Below are positions 9,724 through 18,541 of a stretch of 64,000 nucleotides of DNA, piece by piece. Within the stretch, counting starts at the first letter, position 1; every line of letters starts with the position of its first letter. The notes below the pieces were generated by a model that was not told the DNA's origin, did no database searches, and saw only the letters and a list, made by a program, of their open reading frames with translations. Made by a program: the position numbers and the translations under genes. Source of the stretch: Herminiimonas arsenitoxidans. Its GTDB lineage: Bacteria; Pseudomonadota; Gammaproteobacteria; Burkholderiales; Burkholderiaceae_D. The stretch spans positions 2,914,001 to 2,978,000 of the forward strand of contig NZ_LT671418.1 in assembly GCF_900130075.1 (NCBI RefSeq), given 5' to 3'.

Positions 9724-10215
9724 CTATTCAAAAACTTCAATCAGCGGCTTTTCATAGCGCGTCTTGATCGTATCTATCCACCACTGTTCGTCATGCAGAT
9801 CGAACACATGCAGTGCCAGTTCGTGGCTGTCCGGCAGAATCTCTACCCATACCGTGCCCGGAGTTGAATTGATCAGGCACGACAACAGCGCTAGGCCGTA
9901 GGGATCGCGGATGTCGAGCGGAACCTTGATGAATTGCGAATTCAGTTTGCCTGGACGGGGAGACAAAATGAGCCAACTGACGTTGAAGCAGGAACGCACA
10001 ATTTCGACCAGCGCCATTCCTAACAAGCGGAGCAGCGTGAAAGGCTTGGATAGTCGCGGATAACCCAAGGGTTGCAGTCGCTGTGTCAACAGTGGCATCG
10101 CAATGGCGAAAATTGCTCCCAGTAATACTTGTGCTGGTTCTATGCTTTCATTCAGCAGCAGCCAGAACAGCAGCAATACGCATGACATCATCGGTGAAGG
10201 TAGCCAACGCTTCAT
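9724..10215 (-). CDS. phaE: Cation/proton antiporter subunit E (MnhE/PhaE)
   Basis: Subunit of 163 residues with hydrophobic helices in the first third and a cytoplasmic C-terminal domain containing the family pattern LLSCLINSTPGTVWVEIL. Its ATG overlaps the stop of the subunit D gene by four bases. Length and order match Pha/Mrp operons. Confidence 0.93.
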   Translation of the reverse strand: MKRWLPSPMMSCVLLLFWLLLNESIEPAQVLLGAIFAIAMPLLTQRLQPLGYPRLSKPFTLLRLLGMALVEIVRSCFNVSWLILSPRPGKLNSQFIKVPLDIRDPYGLALLSCLINSTPGTVWVEILPDSHELALHVFDLHDEQWWIDTIKTRYEKPLIEVFE

Positions 10216-11840
10216 GGGCGACTCCCTTCGTTTTGGATGCGCGATACAGCCGGTTCGGAAATAACCCGATCTATGTATTGCGCAGGTCTATGCAAATCGT
10301 TGCTGGTACGTTCCAGATAGGCGAAGACCGGCCCTGCTTGTATGGTGAGTACTACGCATAGCAAGAGCAGAACACTGATAGGCAGCACTTCCGTTACATG
10401 CAGGCGCGGTGAAGTGATTGCGCCTGATGCCCAGAATGTTCGTACGCCAAAACGCATCAGCGAAATAATTGCAGCAAAACCCGACAGCACGATCAGTACC
10501 ATCAAGGCCCAAGTGGCCGAGGTAATGACGATGCTGCTCGAATCAGGATTGAGCAGCGCATGGAACAAACCGAATTTGGCGACAAAGCCAGACAAAGGTG
10601 GCAAGCCGGCGATGATCAAGGCGCAACCAGCGAAGGCCAGACCAAGAAAGGCCATCGCGCCCGGGATGCCGACACCGGCGGTTTCTTCCGGTTTTTCTTC
10701 AATCGCAAATGCTTCCATCGTCAACGCCAACATATTCGCGCCGGGTGAGCGTATGCGCTCCACCAGTTCGATCAGCAAGACAAAGGCCGCCATCGCCATG
10801 GTGGAGCCGATTAAGTAATACAGGCCGGCAGTAACCAGCGAGGCTTGGCCATAACCGATGACGGCCAGTAGCGTGCCGGAAGACGTGATGGCGCCATAAC
10901 CAGCTATGCGTCCCAGGTTTTCGCTGGCAAGCATGCCGGCGGCACCGAACACGATAGTAGCCATGCCTCCCCACAGCAACGCGTCATAACCATAACCGGC
11001 TACTGCGCCAGCATCCGGTGAAAAGATCAGCAACCACAAACGAAGAATGACGTAGGCACCGACTTTGGTCATCAGCACCAGCATGGCAGCGACCGGTGGA
11101 GATGCCGCTGCATAGGTAGTTGGTAGCCAAAAACCGAGTGGCCACATTGCACTCTTCACGAGGAAGGCGATGGCAAGTATCGCGACACCGATTTTCAAGA
11201 AGACCAGATCGCTCGCTTCGACCTGCGGCAGACGTGCTGCCAGATCGGCCATATTCAAGGTGCCGGTGCTGGCATAGATCAGCGCAACGCCGATCAGGAA
11301 CAGCAGCGATGCCGCCAGATTGATCGCGATGTATTGCATGCCGGCGCGTATGCGGGCGGTGTTATAGCCGTGCAGCACCAGACCATAAGATGCAGCCAGC
11401 ATGACCTCAAAGAAAACGAAGAGGTTGAACAGATCGTGCGTCAGGAAGGCGCCGTTAATTCCCATCAACAGGAACTGGAACAGTGAGTGGAAATGCACGC
11501 CTATGCGACTCCAGCGCATCATCGAATACAGTAGCGCCGCGGTAGCGAGCAAGGCCGTCAGCAACAGCATTAATGACGCGAGACGATCGGCGACCAGCGA
11601 GATACCGAATGGTGCAGTCCAGTTCGCAGCCAGATATACGCCTATGCCATCGACCCAATGTCCACTGTCCGTCAGTTGTATCAGCACGACGGCAATCACG
11701 AGTTGCAGCAAGACAGAGGTCAAATTCACGAAGAATTTGAACTGATGGCGACTTTCATTGATCAGGATCAGCAGCGCGCCGCATAGCAGCGGCAACAGTA
11801 CCGGCAAAATGATGAGATGTTGCATCCAATCCAGCTTCAT
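10212..11840 (-). CDS. phaD: Cation/proton antiporter subunit D (MnhD/PhaD)
   Basis: Polytopic membrane protein homologous to respiratory complex I proton-pumping subunits (NuoM/N-like). Of its 542 residues most are hydrophobic helices. The proton-antiporter core KIGVAILAIAFLVKSAMWPLGFWLP contains the conserved membrane lysine, and an earlier membrane Glu lies in NLFVFFEVMLAASYGL. It overlaps subunit C by one base at its start. It works with the A subunit as an ion-translocating module. Confidence 0.95.
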   Translation of the reverse strand: MKLDWMQHLIILPVLLPLLCGALLILINESRHQFKFFVNLTSVLLQLVIAVVLIQLTDSGHWVDGIGVYLAANWTAPFGISLVADRLASLMLLLTALLATAALLYSMMRWSRIGVHFHSLFQFLLMGINGAFLTHDLFNLFVFFEVMLAASYGLVLHGYNTARIRAGMQYIAINLAASLLFLIGVALIYASTGTLNMADLAARLPQVEASDLVFLKIGVAILAIAFLVKSAMWPLGFWLPTTYAAASPPVAAMLVLMTKVGAYVILRLWLLIFSPDAGAVAGYGYDALLWGGMATIVFGAAGMLASENLGRIAGYGAITSSGTLLAVIGYGQASLVTAGLYYLIGSTMAMAAFVLLIELVERIRSPGANMLALTMEAFAIEEKPEETAGVGIPGAMAFLGLAFAGCALIIAGLPPLSGFVAKFGLFHALLNPDSSSIVITSATWALMVLIVLSGFAAIISLMRFGVRTFWASGAITSPRLHVTEVLPISVLLLLCVVLTIQAGPVFAYLERTSNDLHRPAQYIDRVISEPAVSRIQNEGSRP

Positions 11841-12181
11841 TAATCAGACTCCTCACCATCGACGTGATCGGTGCCGGTCAAGCCGCGCGAACCAATCATC
11901 ACGACCAGATACAGCGCCGTGGTGGCAAAGCCGATCACAATCGCCGTCAAGACCAGCGCTTGCGGCAATGGGTCACTGAACATTGCCGGGTCGGGCGCGG
12001 TGCTGCCCAGCGTCAGTGGCGGACGATTGACCCACAAGCGCCCCATGATGAAGATGAATAGATTGACTGCATAAGACATCAGCATCAAACCAGTCAGTAC
12101 CTGGAAGCTGCGCGGACGCAGAATCAACCAGATACCTGATCCAAACAGTACGCCTATGGCGAGAGAGATAACAATTTCCAT
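11840..12181 (-). CDS. phaC: Cation/proton antiporter subunit C (MnhC/PhaC, NuoK-like)
   Basis: A protein of 113 residues with three helices, related to NuoK. The segments GIWLILRPRSFQVLTGLMLM and DPLPQALVLTAIVIGFATTA are typical of this subunit. Its ATG overlaps the stop of the upstream A subunit by one base (TGATG), and its stop overlaps the start of subunit D. Confidence 0.94.
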   Translation of the reverse strand: MEIVISLAIGVLFGSGIWLILRPRSFQVLTGLMLMSYAVNLFIFIMGRLWVNRPPLTLGSTAPDPAMFSDPLPQALVLTAIVIGFATTALYLVVMIGSRGLTGTDHVDGEESD

Positions 12182-15111
12182 CAGACGGCCCCTCGCTTGT
12201 TGCTTGCAGCAGGTTCGGACGCGCCGCCCTGTTGCGGACGTCGGCTACGTATAGTTTGATGTGCCAGCGCGACCAGAATCAACATGGTTGCACCGACCAC
12301 CACCACGAACACGCCGAGGTCGAAGAAGAAGGCACTCGGGACATGAATTTCACCGAGTACAGGCAAGTTTAAATGTGCGGTATGGCTGGTCAGGAATGGA
12401 TAACCAAACAGCAGCGCACCCAATCCAGTCAGACAGGCAATGACCAAGCCAAACGAAAGCCAACGCAGTGGACGCAGATGCAAATGCGATTCCACCCAGG
12501 TTGTACCCGCCAGCATGTATTGCACGATGATGGCGACCGCAAAGATCAATCCGGCAACGAAGCCGCCACCCGGTAGATTATGTCCGCGCATGAAGAAGTA
12601 CGCGACGATCATGCCCATGAATGGCAGCAGGAAGCGCAGATAAACACCAGGAACCATCAAGTAACCGCTCTCGACTTGTTCCACTGGTGTTTGTCGCGCG
12701 GCTGGATCGATGTCGTTGATTTGCTGTTCTGGCGGCGCCATGCTTTCGGGCGAAGGGCGGAAGCGACGCAACAGTGCATAGACCGTCAGGGCCACAATCG
12801 AAAGTACGGTGATTTCACCCATCGTATCGAAGCCGCGGAAGTCCACCAGCAAGACGTTGACAACATTGGAGCCACCGCCTTCCGATAGCGCGCGCAACAG
12901 GAAGAAGTCACCTATGCTTTTTGGTTGCGGATGCGTTAATACGGCATAGCTGACGGCAGCGATACTCAGCCCGCCGACGACTGCCAGCGCCAGATCGCGT
13001 GAGCGATGCAGCCAGACGGTACGCGGTACTTGCATATTGAGTTCTTTCGGCACCAAACGGCGTGGCAGCCAACGCATGCCGAGCAGGATGAGTACGGCGG
13101 TGACGGTTTCCACCATCATTTGCGTCAATGCCAAGTCGGGTGCTGACAACCACAAGAAGGTCATGCTGACCACTACGCCTGTACCGCCAACCAGAATCAG
13201 TGCAGCGAGTCGGTGATATTTCGCCTGCCATGCCGCCGAGACTGCGCATACGCAACCTATGAACCACATCGTGGCAAAGAGCGGATCGATATTTGCAAAC
13301 GATGCTGCATTCAATGTCGGCAGCGGTCGCACCATCAACAAAGGCACGCCTATCATCGCGGCCATCATCAGGAATAACTGTGGTTGCAGACGGCGCGTAC
13401 CTAGCCATTTCACCAGGAAGGCTGCGCCTGAGGACAGACGAAGCATCGCGGTTTCATACACTTGTGCGCCGCTGAAATGTCGGAACAGCGGCACGCTATC
13501 CCTTGAAGCCAGGTAGAAGTAGCGGCGCAAGATGATGTAAAACAGAATCCCGCCGCCCAGTGCGATGAAGCTCATCAACAGCGGCAAATTAAAGCCATGC
13601 CACATGCCCAGATCGTACTCAGGGGTTTGCACGCCAAGTACGGAGACGACAGCGCTATTCAAAAATGGTTTGACGCTCAAGCCAGGAGCAATGCCGACAA
13701 TCAGGCAGAGCAGTACCAGCAGCTCAACCGGGAAACGCATCCAGCGCGGCGGTTCGTGCGGTGTTTTTGGTAGGTCCTTAGGTAATTGACCGAAGAAAAC
13801 GCTGATGAAACGCAGCGAATAAGCCACGCTGAAAATTCCCATCGCTACTGCGGCATACGACATCCACCAGTTTTCTGTGCCGCCTACGTGCAGAGTTTCG
13901 GCAAAGAACATTTCTTTCGACAGAAAGCCGTTGAGTAGCGGTACGCCAGCCATCGAAGCACTGGCAACAATCGCCAGCGTCGCCGTAATCGGAATCGCAT
14001 GGCGCAAGCCGCGCAGCACGCGCATGTCGCGTGTACCGGTTTCATGATCGATGATGCCAGCCGCCATGAACAATGATGCTTTGAAAATCGCGTGATTCAG
14101 CGTATGGAAAATTGCCGCTACCACGCCCAGCGGCGAGCCGATGCCGAGCAATACTGTGATCAAGCCCAGATGGCTGATGGTGGAATACGCCAGCAAGCCT
14201 TTCAGATCGTGCTGGAAAATCGCAACGAAGGAACCAATCAGCAGCGTGGTCACGCCAGCGCCAGCGATGAGCCAGGTCCATTCTTCGGTCCCGGATAATG
14301 CAGGCCAGAAGCGTATCAACAGAAAAACACCTGCTTTCACCATCGTCGCGGAATGCAGATAGGACGATACCGGTGTAGGTGCTGCCATCGCGTGTGGCAG
14401 CCAGAAATGGAAAGGGAATTGCGCACTCTTGGTCAGCGCGCCCAGCGCCACCAGCACCAGCGCTGCTACATACCAGTCATGTGCACGTATTTTGTCGCCA
14501 GCGGCTAATACAGTATCGAGATCGTAGCTGCCGACGATGTGCCCCAAAATTAGTACGCCGCACAGCAAACATAATCCGCCCGCAGCCGTGACGGTGAACG
14601 CCATACGCGCGCCACGTCGCGCATCGATACGATGGTGCCAGTAACCGATGAGCAGGAATGAAGTCAGGCTGGTCAATTCCCAAAAGACCACCAGTTGAAT
14701 CAGATTGCCGGACAGGACTACGCCCAGCATCGACCCCATAAATGCCAGCAAGAAAGCGAAGAAGCGTGGCACCGGATCTTCCGGTGACATGTAATAACGT
14801 GCGTACAGCACCACCAGCAAACCGACACCCAGTACCAACATCGAGAACAACCAGGCCAAACCATCCATGCGCAATGCGAAGTCCACGCCTTGCATAGGCA
14901 GCCACGCAGCGTGGTAGCGCACTATTTCGCCGTCACCGACTTGCTGATATAGATACGCCGATATGAGTAAACCGTATAAAGCGATGCCGCCAGCCAACAG
15001 AGATTCGCGGTTACGCGCATTGGCAGGCATGCAGGCAGCGATCACGCTACCGATAAAGGGAACGATGACGAGGGAGAGTAAAGGTAAGGAGTCTGGAATA
15101 AGTCTATACAT
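12181..15111 (-). CDS. phaA: Cation/proton antiporter fused subunit A/B (PhaAB)
   Basis: A 976-residue fusion of the NuoL-like A subunit with the B subunit, as in group 2 (Pha-type) Mrp systems. Residues 1 to about 500 carry the NuoL-like core, including VFWELTSLTSFLLIGYWHH and the lysine-bearing KSAQFPFHFWLPHAMAAPTPVS motif. Residues about 640-760 hold the MbhD-like region (LSAPDLALTQMMVETVTAVL) and residues about 820-950 the MnhB-like part (GHNLPGGGFVAGL). It is first in a six-gene coupled operon (A/B, C, D, E, F, G). Likely roles are pH and cation homeostasis; the transported cation cannot be told from sequence. The start at ATG 15111 lacks a clear ribosome site. Confidence 0.95.
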   Translation of the reverse strand: MYRLIPDSLPLLSLVIVPFIGSVIAACMPANARNRESLLAGGIALYGLLISAYLYQQVGDGEIVRYHAAWLPMQGVDFALRMDGLAWLFSMLVLGVGLLVVLYARYYMSPEDPVPRFFAFLLAFMGSMLGVVLSGNLIQLVVFWELTSLTSFLLIGYWHHRIDARRGARMAFTVTAAGGLCLLCGVLILGHIVGSYDLDTVLAAGDKIRAHDWYVAALVLVALGALTKSAQFPFHFWLPHAMAAPTPVSSYLHSATMVKAGVFLLIRFWPALSGTEEWTWLIAGAGVTTLLIGSFVAIFQHDLKGLLAYSTISHLGLITVLLGIGSPLGVVAAIFHTLNHAIFKASLFMAAGIIDHETGTRDMRVLRGLRHAIPITATLAIVASASMAGVPLLNGFLSKEMFFAETLHVGGTENWWMSYAAVAMGIFSVAYSLRFISVFFGQLPKDLPKTPHEPPRWMRFPVELLVLLCLIVGIAPGLSVKPFLNSAVVSVLGVQTPEYDLGMWHGFNLPLLMSFIALGGGILFYIILRRYFYLASRDSVPLFRHFSGAQVYETAMLRLSSGAAFLVKWLGTRRLQPQLFLMMAAMIGVPLLMVRPLPTLNAASFANIDPLFATMWFIGCVCAVSAAWQAKYHRLAALILVGGTGVVVSMTFLWLSAPDLALTQMMVETVTAVLILLGMRWLPRRLVPKELNMQVPRTVWLHRSRDLALAVVGGLSIAAVSYAVLTHPQPKSIGDFFLLRALSEGGGSNVVNVLLVDFRGFDTMGEITVLSIVALTVYALLRRFRPSPESMAPPEQQINDIDPAARQTPVEQVESGYLMVPGVYLRFLLPFMGMIVAYFFMRGHNLPGGGFVAGLIFAVAIIVQYMLAGTTWVESHLHLRPLRWLSFGLVIACLTGLGALLFGYPFLTSHTAHLNLPVLGEIHVPSAFFFDLGVFVVVVGATMLILVALAHQTIRSRRPQQGGASEPAASNKRGAV

Positions 15112-15495
15112 GCGCAGGAAAACATTCAGGAGAAATGGCGAGTCGGGTTATAGCCGCGACCGGCGGACCGTATGTGTTCAAGATGTTAAAGGCATAGGCA
15201 TTTATTCCATCAGGTTGAGTCAAAGTCAGTGTTCTAATTCGCCATTCGATGGACATCATCTCCATCAAGGCTGTTTGATCAGGCGGCAGCACGCTGGAAA
15301 ATCGACATGTGTACATGGACAATCCCACTTTGTACGCGAACGAGCGGCAAGGAAGTCTAAGCAGAAAATGAAACCATCACTTCTCGCTTGAACCTGCTGC
15401 ATGAACGAATCAAAATTTAATGCACAAGAAAGTCAAAACGGCTGCACAGCATGAGCAAAATTCTTGCCTGCTTTTGCTACGCGCACCGCAAGTTC

Positions 15496-15526
15496 ATTTT
15501 GCACTTGCAATTCGCATGTGCAAAAT
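15496..15526. repeat. Imperfect 31-bp palindrome
   Basis: ATTTTGCAC and GTGCAAAAT are perfect 9-bp arms. Inside them TGC and GCA also pair around AATTC, separated from the arms by a T-T mismatch on each side. It stands in non-coding DNA about 385 bases upstream of the antiporter operon start. It could be an operator or a cruciform/hairpin; no tail of T residues follows. Confidence 0.6.
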
Positions 15527-15907
15527 TACCTTGTATTTCTTCCTTGAACATCCTGAACGTATCTGGATACACATGGCGTTGTACCGACGGATGGTCGCCA
15601 TTGGCCCATCTGGTACTGACCGGTGGTCAGCATGTCTACTCGTGCGCGCGCATGTTGCGCACCGCTTATAAAATCTTGTTGCCGATTTTTTCAGCCCGTC
15701 AATAATAACAGACTTGCTTTGTGTGCTTGCGCGCAACTTTTTGTTGCGGTGCACAGATTTCATCGTTGGTGATGATGTGTGTTTCGTTTTGTATGTGCAA
15801 TCGTGTTTCTGATTTGCAAAGCCTGACGTTGGATTGCATCCACTTCAGAACGCTTCATATCGCGGCGATGCGCTCGCGAAAATTTCAATTCAGGTATGCT
15901 ACGTACA

Positions 15908-15942
15908 GCATGGAATGCTTCTGCAAAAGAAACATTCCATGC
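15908..15942 (-). terminator. Hairpin at the 3' end of the CopD-like gene
   Basis: GCATGGAATG and CATTCCATGC form a perfect 10-bp stem around a 15-base loop. It begins seven bases after the stop codon of the minus-strand CopD-like gene. There is no T run, so it is a probable 3'-end structure rather than a textbook terminator. Confidence 0.5.
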
Positions 15943-15948
15943 GAAGGT

Positions 15949-16395
15949 TTAACGCAACAGCGGTCCTAGCGTACCGATGACGATAGTCACCAATCCGAGT
16001 ATCAAATTAATGCCTACCAGTTTGCGGATCGTGGCCATTGCGGCTCCGCCGGCTTTCCATTCCTGTGCTGCGACTGCACGTAACAGGCGACGGTAGGGCG
16101 CGAAAAAGATGTGTGCAAAGATCAGCATCATGATGATGCCGAGCACGAACATCAGGGTGACGTAAAGCGGTGGCTTGCCCATCAAGGCCATCATATACAT
16201 CCCGCTACCGAGTATCAGTGCGACCGAAACCCAGACCCACGCGAAGAACTTGGAAAATACACCCGCCAGCAAAGTCAGGCGTTGTGGCGGTTCCAGTACG
16301 ACAGCTGCGGTAGGGCGCAGTGCGTTATGAGCGAAGAACATGCCGCCGACCCAGACGGTGAATCCGAGTATGTGTAAGAATTTCGCGATGATCAT
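15949..16395 (-). CDS. CopD-family integral membrane protein
   Basis: A protein of 148 residues with four predicted helices (about 3-22, 48-68, 78-100, 125-146). The N-terminal IIAKFLHILGFTVWVGGMFFAHNALRP pattern, with His and Trp in helix 1, is typical of the small CopD-like family, whose members are linked loosely to copper handling or heme-like membrane proteins. No copper gene is adjacent, so function is open. A ribosome site AAAGAGAA precedes ATG 16395. Confidence 0.75.
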   Translation of the reverse strand: MIIAKFLHILGFTVWVGGMFFAHNALRPTAAVVLEPPQRLTLLAGVFSKFFAWVWVSVALILGSGMYMMALMGKPPLYVTLMFVLGIIMMLIFAHIFFAPYRRLLRAVAAQEWKAGGAAMATIRKLVGINLILGLVTIVIGTLGPLLR

Positions 16396-16563
16396 GAGGT
16401 TCTCTTTGATGAAATGATATTGAGAGCCATAGGGTAGCCGAAGGTGTGCGGATTACAAAGAAAATTGAATAGCACGCTGCGCCCTTGCTGTCGTCGTTAA
16501 TGCGCAGTTGTAGTAATAAATACATGGGAAGTGGATTCCCACATCCTGTTTTTGGAGAAATGA

Positions 16564-18420
16564 ATGTTTGTTTGGTTTGAAAAAATGCTGCACCCGTATC
16601 AGGAAGATGAGCTGACTCCGCCGCCGAGCGGGTTCATCGCATTTGTCTGGACGTGTACCAAAGGTGCGCGTCGTTATATTGCGGCCATGACGTTGCTGAC
16701 TGCAGCCATAGGCGCATTTGAGGCGTTGTTGTTCGCGATGATGGGACGCATTGTTGATTGGCTCAGCACGGTGAAGCCGGCATTGCTGTGGACGCAGGAG
16801 CGAGGAAGTCTGTTGATGCTGGCTGGCGTGATTACACTCAGTATCGTATTGGTGGCCTTGCAGACGCTCTTCAAGCATCAGGCATTGGCTGGTAATTTCC
16901 CTATGCAGTTGCGCTGGAATTTTCATCGCTTGATGCTGAATCAAAGCATGGGTTTTTATCAGGATGAATTTGCCGGACGCGTTGCTGCCAAAGTTATGCA
17001 AACGGCATTGGCCGTGCGCGATGTCTGCATGATCATGGGCGACATCCTGGTGTTTGTGATTATTTATTTCGTCACACTGGTGAGCGTGGTCGGCACCTTC
17101 AATCTGTGGATGCTGGTGCCTTTCTTGAGCTGGGCGGTGTTGTATGGCGTGGCCTTGCGTTACTTCGTGCCGCGTTTGAGCCGTGTCTCCAGAAAGCAAG
17201 CGGATGCACGTTCGCTGATGACTGGTCGCATCACCGATGCGTACACCAACATCGGCACGGTTAAATTGTTTTCGCATGCGGGGCGCGAAGCGAGTTATGC
17301 GCGCAATGCGATGCAAGAGTTTTTGGCGGCCGTGCATAACCAGATGCGTCTGGTCAGTGGCTTTGAAGTCGTGAATCACGCGCTGAGTATGCTGCTGATT
17401 CTGAGTACTGCAGGCGTGGCACTGTGGTTGTGGACATTGGGCGAGGTTGGCGTCGGTGCGGTGGCGGCAGCGACCGCGATGGCTTTGCGCCTGAACGGTA
17501 TCTCGCATTGGGTGATGTGGGAAATGGCAAGTTTGTTCGAGCAAGTCGGTACGGTACAGGACGGTATCAATACTTTGTCGCGCGCGCATGCTGTGACGGA
17601 TGCGCCTGATGCCCAGCCTCTGCATGTAAGCAAGGGCGAACTGCATTTTGAAAATGTCAGCTTTGCTTACGGCGGCACGCGTCCAGTGATTGAGCAACTG
17701 AATTTGACGATACATCCGGGAGAAAAGGTTGGTCTGGTTGGTCGTTCGGGCTCCGGTAAATCCACCATCGTGAATCTGTTGTTGCGCTTTTACGATCTGG
17801 AGGACGGTCGGATTCTGATCGATGGTCAGGATGTTGCGCATGTGACGCAGCATAGTCTGCGTGCGCAGGTCGGTATGGTGACGCAAGATACATCGTTGCT
17901 GCATCGTTCTGTGCGCGACAATATTTTGTATGGACGTCCAGACGCGACAGATGCGGAAATGATCGCGGCAGCCAAGCGTGCAGAAGCGCACGAATTCATT
18001 CTGACGCTGAGTGATGCCAAAGGACGTACTGGCTACGATGCGCATGTGGGCGAACGCGGTGTGAAACTGTCTGGCGGTCAGCGCCAGCGTATTGCGATTG
18101 CACGCGTGATGTTGAAGGATGCGCCGATTCTATTATTGGATGAAGCGACTAGCGCGCTGGATTCAGAAGCGGAAGTGGCGATTCAAGCCAGCTTGTATCA
18201 ATTGATGGAAGGTAAAACGGTGGTGGCAATTGCCCATCGTTTGTCCACGATTGCTGCGATGGATAGATTGATCGTGCTCGATAAAGGCGAAATCGTCGAG
18301 GAAGGTTCGCATCGCGACCTATTGGCGCAGAACGGTTTGTATGCGCGCTTGTGGGCGCATCAGAGTGGTGGTTTTCTGGGTGAGGAAGATGACGATGAAG
18401 AAATTGCGGTTAACGCATAA
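16564..18420 (+). CDS. ABC exporter, fused permease and ATPase (MsbA/MdlB-like)
   Basis: Half-transporter of 618 residues. Residues about 35-330 form a six-helix exporter domain. The ATPase has Walker A GRSGSGKST near 392, the Q-loop VTQDTSL, the signature LSGGQRQR near 502, Walker B ILLLDEATSALDSEAE near 522, and the switch His in AIAHRLSTI. The tail is acidic (GEEDDDEE). It is expected to homodimerise and export a lipid, drug or peptide; the substrate is unknown. The ribosome site TTGGAGAA favours ATG 16564. It is monocistronic, ending at a strong terminator. Confidence 0.92.
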   Translation: MFVWFEKMLHPYQEDELTPPPSGFIAFVWTCTKGARRYIAAMTLLTAAIGAFEALLFAMMGRIVDWLSTVKPALLWTQERGSLLMLAGVITLSIVLVALQTLFKHQALAGNFPMQLRWNFHRLMLNQSMGFYQDEFAGRVAAKVMQTALAVRDVCMIMGDILVFVIIYFVTLVSVVGTFNLWMLVPFLSWAVLYGVALRYFVPRLSRVSRKQADARSLMTGRITDAYTNIGTVKLFSHAGREASYARNAMQEFLAAVHNQMRLVSGFEVVNHALSMLLILSTAGVALWLWTLGEVGVGAVAAATAMALRLNGISHWVMWEMASLFEQVGTVQDGINTLSRAHAVTDAPDAQPLHVSKGELHFENVSFAYGGTRPVIEQLNLTIHPGEKVGLVGRSGSGKSTIVNLLLRFYDLEDGRILIDGQDVAHVTQHSLRAQVGMVTQDTSLLHRSVRDNILYGRPDATDAEMIAAAKRAEAHEFILTLSDAKGRTGYDAHVGERGVKLSGGQRQRIAIARVMLKDAPILLLDEATSALDSEAEVAIQASLYQLMEGKTVVAIAHRLSTIAAMDRLIVLDKGEIVEEGSHRDLLAQNGLYARLWAHQSGGFLGEEDDDEEIAVNA

Positions 18421-18443
18421 GTTGTCTTGAGTTCGTGATGTAA

Positions 18444-18498
18444 AAAAATCCGGTGTGACGGTTGGGCTTTTGCAAGCCAACCATCACACCGGATTTTT
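18444..18498 (+). terminator. Strong terminator between the ABC exporter and the MFS gene
   Basis: A stem of about 20 base pairs: AAAAATCCGGTGTGA pairs with TCACACCGGATTTTT, and GGTTGG with CCAACC inside. T tracts occur on both strands, so it can serve the exporter gene (+) and the convergent MFS gene (-). Confidence 0.9.
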
Positions 18499-18541
18499 AT
18501 TTATGCGTGCTGCAATCCAGCTTATGCCATCAGGAGTGAAT

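Larger units (their letters stand above)
15112..15948. other. 837-bp intergenic region without a supported gene
   Basis: Lies between the start of the antiporter operon and the stop of the CopD-like gene. Open frames here are short, overlap one another on both strands, and have unnatural composition (rich in Cys, His and Arg), so I call none. Visible contents are the antiporter operon promoter region near 15112-15300, a 31-bp imperfect palindrome at 15496-15526, a shorter inverted repeat CTGACC-GGT-GGTCAG at 15616-15630, and a 10-bp hairpin at 15908-15942. Base composition is more AT-rich than the flanks. Confidence 0.6.

Noticed and set aside
15420..15969. Short open frames of 60-90 codons in the large intergenic gap
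   Set aside because: They overlap each other on both strands, lack ribosome sites, and have odd Cys/His/Arg-rich composition.
16453..18045. 530-codon open frame on the minus strand inside the ABC exporter gene
   Set aside because: It lies wholly opposite a gene with complete ABC motifs; its product is rich in His, Gln, Arg and Thr with no domain, typical of an antisense shadow.
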